64,000 nt of DNA, from the NCBI GenBank assembly GCA_041281825.1, contig CP166298.1, forward strand, positions 3,906,001 through 3,970,000, given 5' to 3'. This document shows positions 61,194 through 64,000 of the stretch, piece after piece. Every line of letters starts with the position of its first letter. Within the stretch, counting starts at the first letter, position 1. This stretch comes from Paenibacillus_D tarimensis_A. Its GTDB lineage: Bacteria; Bacillota; Bacilli; Paenibacillales; Paenibacillaceae. Position numbers and translations under genes: made by a program. Under the pieces are notes generated by a model. The model made no database searches. It had not been told where the DNA came from and worked only from the letters and a program-made list of their open reading frames with translations.

Positions 61194-61312
61194 ACTCCAT
61201 CATCACCACCTAATGGTCCCAGAGAGGTTATTTTAGAATTTAAGAACTTGTAAACCTGATCTGTTCTATTGTAACTTATTTTGCGGTTTCCGTAAATCGA
61301 AGCCCGCAAAGT

Positions 61313-61744
61313 CTAGGTCCGGGTTCCCAATTCCCTCACCAAATAGTCTTCTACCGCTTGGCGGAATTGTAACAGCACGTTCGGCAGTATGGACGTGAGC
61401 GGATGCAGCTCTTGCCGGGGCCATTCGTAGTATTCCTGCACAAGCGGCTTGCGAAGCTTAACGAGCGATTGCAGCGGTTCGTACAGGACAGACGGAAATA
61501 CGCCTTCACCATGAATGATATCGACGATATCTTCGTAACTGCTTGCGTCCCGCATAATAAAACCGTCAATCAGAAAGCTCCCGATATCGGTGACCGTCTC
61601 CACTGCAAGATGAAGCGCACGCTCCTGGGCAAGCCCCTGAAGGAGTTCCCCATTCCACTTCGCCGTCAGTATTTCCATGCTGTCAGCCAGACCGGAAATG
61701 ACATCAAGCCGTTTAGTGATCTGTTCGCGGTTTACATAATACAT
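61313..61744 (-). CDS. DUF86 (HepT-like) protein
   Basis: 143 residues, all helical, matching B. subtilis YutE: DVISGLADSM, QERALHLAVETVTDIGSFLI and SYEDIVDIIHGEGVF. HepT toxins share the fold; the usual MntA partner gene is absent, so it is more likely a housekeeping family member. Site AGAGGCAGG upstream. Confidence 0.8.
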   Translation of the reverse strand: MYYVNREQITKRLDVISGLADSMEILTAKWNGELLQGLAQERALHLAVETVTDIGSFLIDGFIMRDASSYEDIVDIIHGEGVFPSVLYEPLQSLVKLRKPLVQEYYEWPRQELHPLTSILPNVLLQFRQAVEDYLVRELGTRT

Positions 61745-61758
61745 GATATATCCTGCCT

Positions 61759-61860
61759 CTACTTTTTCTTCTTTGCTTTACGCTTTAACCACGTGACCAT
61801 GATTACGCTGCTGATGAGAACGACAAGCAGATAGGTTAGCATTTCATAAACGTCTCTCAT
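61759..61860 (-). CDS. Single-span membrane peptide, 33 aa
   Basis: MRDVYEMLTYLLVVLISSVI continues to MVTWLKRKAKKKK: a transmembrane helix with a strongly basic cytoplasmic tail. AAGAAGG site with good spacing and 14 bases to the DUF86 start, so the two are probably one operon. Too short for standard ORF limits. Could be a membrane regulator peptide. Confidence 0.6.
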   Translation of the reverse strand: MRDVYEMLTYLLVVLISSVIMVTWLKRKAKKKK

Positions 61861-61902
61861 ATGTTATACCTTCTTCAACGGATCAGAATGACGTGCCGGC
61901 AA

Positions 61903-62190
61903 TCAGCTTTCATAATCGACGCTTACCGCCGATTCCCGCACTTCGCTCATATGCTCGATCACTTTTTTGTGGACCGGGTGAACCTGATACGCCTCCAACG
62001 CTGCCATCGATTCAAATTTCGTAATGAGCGCAATATCGTACGAGCGCTCGGAGTGCAGCACGTCGGTTCCGACTTCAATATACTTCAATTCCTCCATTTG
62101 CCCTTCCATCGCGCGCAATACGGCTGCGGTCCGTTCAACGCTTTGCTGGCTGCGGTCCTTCAATTTAAACAAAACGATATGTGTAATCAT
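61903..62190 (-). CDS. Dabb family stress-responsive barrel protein, 95 aa
   Basis: MITHIVLFKLKDRSQ, KYIEVGTDVL, HSERSYDIALITKFESMAALEAYQVHPVHK match the A/B-barrel family. AAAGGAAG site. Leader contains the hairpin repeat at 62213. Confidence 0.85.
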   Translation of the reverse strand: MITHIVLFKLKDRSQQSVERTAAVLRAMEGQMEELKYIEVGTDVLHSERSYDIALITKFESMAALEAYQVHPVHKKVIEHMSEVRESAVSVDYES

Positions 62191-62212
62191 GTGTTCAGCT
62201 TCCTTTCTATTG

Positions 62213-62254
62213 ACATAGGGATCTTTGAGCGAGACTCAAAGTCTCTCCGCTTTG
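62213..62254 (-). repeat. CTTTGAGC hairpin repeat in the Dabb gene leader
   Basis: Minus strand AAGCGGAGAGACTTTGAG, partner CTCAAAG, tail ATCCCTATGTCA, then the AAAGGAAG site and start at 62190. Same sense as at 22884, 44577 and 49886. Confidence 0.85.
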
Positions 62255-62340
62255 GGATGAAGTTCGAATAAGTGCATAAGTCAATGCCTCTTTGTCACAT
62301 AATAACCGAAACGGAACCGTTGCGAAAGGGGTCGAATGCA

Positions 62341-62595
62341 TTGAGACGCTATCCGGTTACGATCGTTGCAACACTCATTGGCTTGGTCGTCTGCCTTTAT
62401 AATTACACAGGATACGACCCGCATAATATGGTGTTCTTTATGCTCAGCGTACCGGCCTGGATTGCCGATTTGTTCATCGATATCCATGAAGTCAGCGTGC
62501 TGTTTATGTATGCCTTGACGATTCTCAGCTGGGCCGTATTGGGATATATCGTTGACCGCCTCGTCATCCGCAACCGGGAGCGGCGAAGAGCCTGA
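62341..62595 (+). CDS. Small membrane protein, 84 aa
   Basis: Two hydrophobic stretches (VTIVATLIGLVVCLYNYTGY and VLFMYALTILSWAVLGYIVD) around a polar loop DLFIDIHEV. TTG 62341 with AAAGGGGTC is preferred; a longer frame from 62272 has no site. No family recognised. Confidence 0.65.
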   Translation: MRRYPVTIVATLIGLVVCLYNYTGYDPHNMVFFMLSVPAWIADLFIDIHEVSVLFMYALTILSWAVLGYIVDRLVIRNRERRRA

Positions 62596-62600
62596 CAAGA

Positions 62601-62625
62601 AGAAAAAGGAGCCGGACCGGCTCCT
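62601..62625 (-). terminator. Terminator of the cupredoxin gene
   Basis: 9-bp palindrome AGGAGCCGG / CCGGCTCCT, then TTTTTCTTCTT on the minus strand; 11 bases after the stop. Confidence 0.85.
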
Positions 62626-62635
62626 GCTAATTCCG

Positions 62636-63016
62636 CTACTCTACAATGAGAACGGATTTCATCTGTAAGTGACCTTCTCCGCACGGGACGTTACAAATGA
62701 TTTCGTAAGTTCCCGGATTTTCAAATACGTATTCCTCGCTCGCATGATCTTTGTCCAGCTTGATGTCGGTATTTGCAATTTCGACGCCGTGAAATCCGCT
62801 TTTGTTCTGCAGGGTTACTTTGTACGTCTCGCCTGCCTTTACCCGATATTCCGCTTGGTCGAATTCCCAGTCCGAGGCTTGAATTTTTAGCAGGGATACT
62901 CCTTCCGGCAATTCCGCTGCTTCATCAACCGGTTTTTCCGGTAAGCCAAACGTCATCAGATACAATCCAAGAACGGAAGCTCCGACGAATACAACGAACA
63001 TAATCCACTTTTGCAT
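62636..63016 (-). CDS. Membrane-anchored CuA-type cupredoxin
   Basis: 126 residues with an N-terminal membrane helix (about 4-22) and a cupredoxin domain. His76 and the motif CNVPCGEGHLQM (Cys108, Cys112, His116, Met119) match the CuA site of cytochrome c oxidase subunit II, except that the bridging Glu position is Val110. Free-standing, with no oxidase genes nearby; probably carries or delivers copper or electrons outside the membrane. Confidence 0.85.
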   Translation of the reverse strand: MQKWIMFVVFVGASVLGLYLMTFGLPEKPVDEAAELPEGVSLLKIQASDWEFDQAEYRVKAGETYKVTLQNKSGFHGVEIANTDIKLDKDHASEEYVFENPGTYEIICNVPCGEGHLQMKSVLIVE

Positions 63017-63147
63017 GATTCCGTGCTCCCCCTATAACATAATGTCTACAACATATATTACCTAAGATCGTCCGTTTTTCTCAACCTTAAACTTCGGGAA
63101 TCGAAAACTTTTTTTATTTTTTTGACAAAACCATGAACAAAATCGGT

Positions 63148-63543
63148 TTATTCTTGTTTTTTATCCTTAAGAATCTCAATGATTTTTCGAATTTGCCCCG
63201 GAAGCGGCAGCCCGATCCGGCCGCAGTTTTCCGTGATCGATAGGAGTTCGTTTGCAATATAGAAAAATATCGCGCCAAGCTTGGTCATATCGCCGACTTC
63301 CAGCAAAATGTCGATCCGATGGGCAAGTATGATAACGAGCAAAGTCAATCCTTTTCGCGCCAGTCCCCAAAATCCGACGTCACTGTTCAGCTTTTTTTCC
63401 TTAACCGCTGCAGCGACACCCGTAATATAATCTATGCCCATCGCAACAAGCAGCAATGTCAAGGCTTCCGGCCAGTAGCCGAATGCAAATGAAATGATCA
63501 CGCCGATGACACCACTTATTGAGCTAACGATGAATTGACTCAT
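63148..63543 (-). CDS. Holin family protein (TcdE/phage holin 4 type)
   Basis: 131 residues, about three helices (SIVGVIISFAFGYWP-like, LTLLLVAMGIDYITGVAAA, KGLTLLVIILAHRIDILL) and the charged tail ILKDKKQE. IDYITGVAAAVKEKKLNSDVGFWGLARK is a clear holin signature. Start ATG 63543 with AGAGGAGG. No endolysin or phage genes nearby. TATAAT lies at about 63580 on the same strand. Confidence 0.85.
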   Translation of the reverse strand: MSQFIVSSISGVIGVIISFAFGYWPEALTLLLVAMGIDYITGVAAAVKEKKLNSDVGFWGLARKGLTLLVIILAHRIDILLEVGDMTKLGAIFFYIANELLSITENCGRIGLPLPGQIRKIIEILKDKKQE

Positions 63544-63585
63544 TGCAGGCATACCTCCTCTCCCTCTCGGTACTAACATTATATG

Positions 63586-64000
63586 CTAGGAGGGAGAAAG
63601 GTTGTCCTTACCGCTCAAATTCCACCGATGTGTATCAACCGTCTTTCGAAAAGAGATTGGCGTCGACTGTGTATGTTTTTTAAACAGAACATGAAAATAT
63701 TGCCTGCTGTTAATCCCGACGTAATCCGCAATGTCGGATACGGGAATATCGGTATGCAGCAGCAGCATTTTTGCTTTTTCCATCCGGTGCATTGTCAAGT
63801 ATTCCATTAATGTCTGCCCTGTCTGCCGCCTGAAAATGCGCTGAAGATAACCGGGGTGCAGATTAACCGCACCTGCAATATCCTTTACCTGAATATCCCG
63901 GTCATAGTTGTGTTGCATAAACATAATGCTCTTCTTTACATACCGTTCCGCATCCTGCGATATGCCGCTCATCGCTTCCCGCCGGAGCCTTGCGATCCGG
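63586..64000 (-). CDS. AraC-type regulator, C-terminal part (cut by window end)
   Basis: Two helix-turn-helix units (IQVKDIAGAVNLHPGYLQRIFRRQTGQ and VSDIADYVGINSRQYFHVLFKKHTQ). The frame stays open past the first ATG to the window edge (RIARLRREAMSGIS), so the start is beyond 64000, probably in a response-regulator or sensor domain. Confidence 0.85.
   Translation of the reverse strand, partial: RIARLRREAMSGISQDAERYVKKSIMFMQHNYDRDIQVKDIAGAVNLHPGYLQRIFRRQTGQTLMEYLTMHRMEKAKMLLLHTDIPVSDIADYVGINSRQYFHVLFKKHTQSTPISFRKTVDTHRWNLSGKDNLSPS

Noticed and set aside
61313..61744. HepT toxin of a HepT-MntA module
   Set aside because: No MntA nucleotidyltransferase gene is adjacent, and the sequence resembles the housekeeping YutE.

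Overview
The window looks like chromosomal DNA from a Paenibacillaceae bacterium (Paenibacillus or a close relative). The grounds are the Firmicutes order hemA / ysxC / lonA / lonB / clpX / tig, a B. subtilis-type hemE-hemH-hemY operon, YtpB, CgoX-type protoporphyrin chemistry, YtxH, DUF948, DUF3906 and DUF1450 proteins, strong AGGAGG-type ribosome binding sites, and several short palindromic intergenic repeats. No rRNA, prophage, transposase or CRISPR array was found. Taxonomy is inferred from gene content only.

Layout. 1-13480 is a mostly minus-strand housekeeping block: hemA (cut by the window start), speD, a conserved hypothetical gene, ysxC, a seven-copy hairpin repeat array, lonA, lonB with a sigma-F-like promoter, ispG, clpX, clpP, tig and a tetratricopeptide-like protein. 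Two tRNA genes (Gly-CCC, Arg-UCU) follow at 13701-13931. From 14118 to 22240 eight genes alternate strictly between strands: NADH dehydrogenase, SpeE-like 1, a divergent Prs, a second SpeD, MetK, acireductone dioxygenase, SpeE-like 2 and a YihY membrane protein. Together they read as polyamine synthesis from S-adenosylmethionine plus recycling of its by-product, and this is the most interesting part of the window. 22376-33907 is mixed: asparagine synthetase, flavin reductase, pfkA in an apparent operon with the terpene synthase ytpB, two transporters, nitroreductase, a cold-shock protein and small proteins. It also holds the remnant of a WYL-type regulator.

34056-46075 holds oligoendopeptidase F, a four-gene efflux ABC operon (adaptor lipoprotein, two ATPases, one large permease), a DUF92 protein, a possible orphan small RNA, a second repeat array, a glycerophosphodiesterase and a CapA protein. 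46221-49705 is hemY-hemH-hemE. 49945-64000 contains an MFS transporter overlapping an O-methyltransferase tail to tail, RlmL, a Fe-S-flavoured small-gene group, a LysM-M14 endopeptidase, glutamate racemase and a GH4 alpha-galactosidase with a divergent AraC regulator. It ends with YtxH/DUF948 envelope-stress-type genes, a SufR-like regulator, a CuA-type cupredoxin, a lone holin and a truncated AraC-type gene.

Four unrelated intergenic repeat families occur. One (AAGCGGAGAGACTTTGAGC hairpin) lies directly upstream of the ribosome binding site of four different genes in the same sense, which suggests a portable 5' leader element. All functional calls rest on motif recognition by eye; no database search was run.
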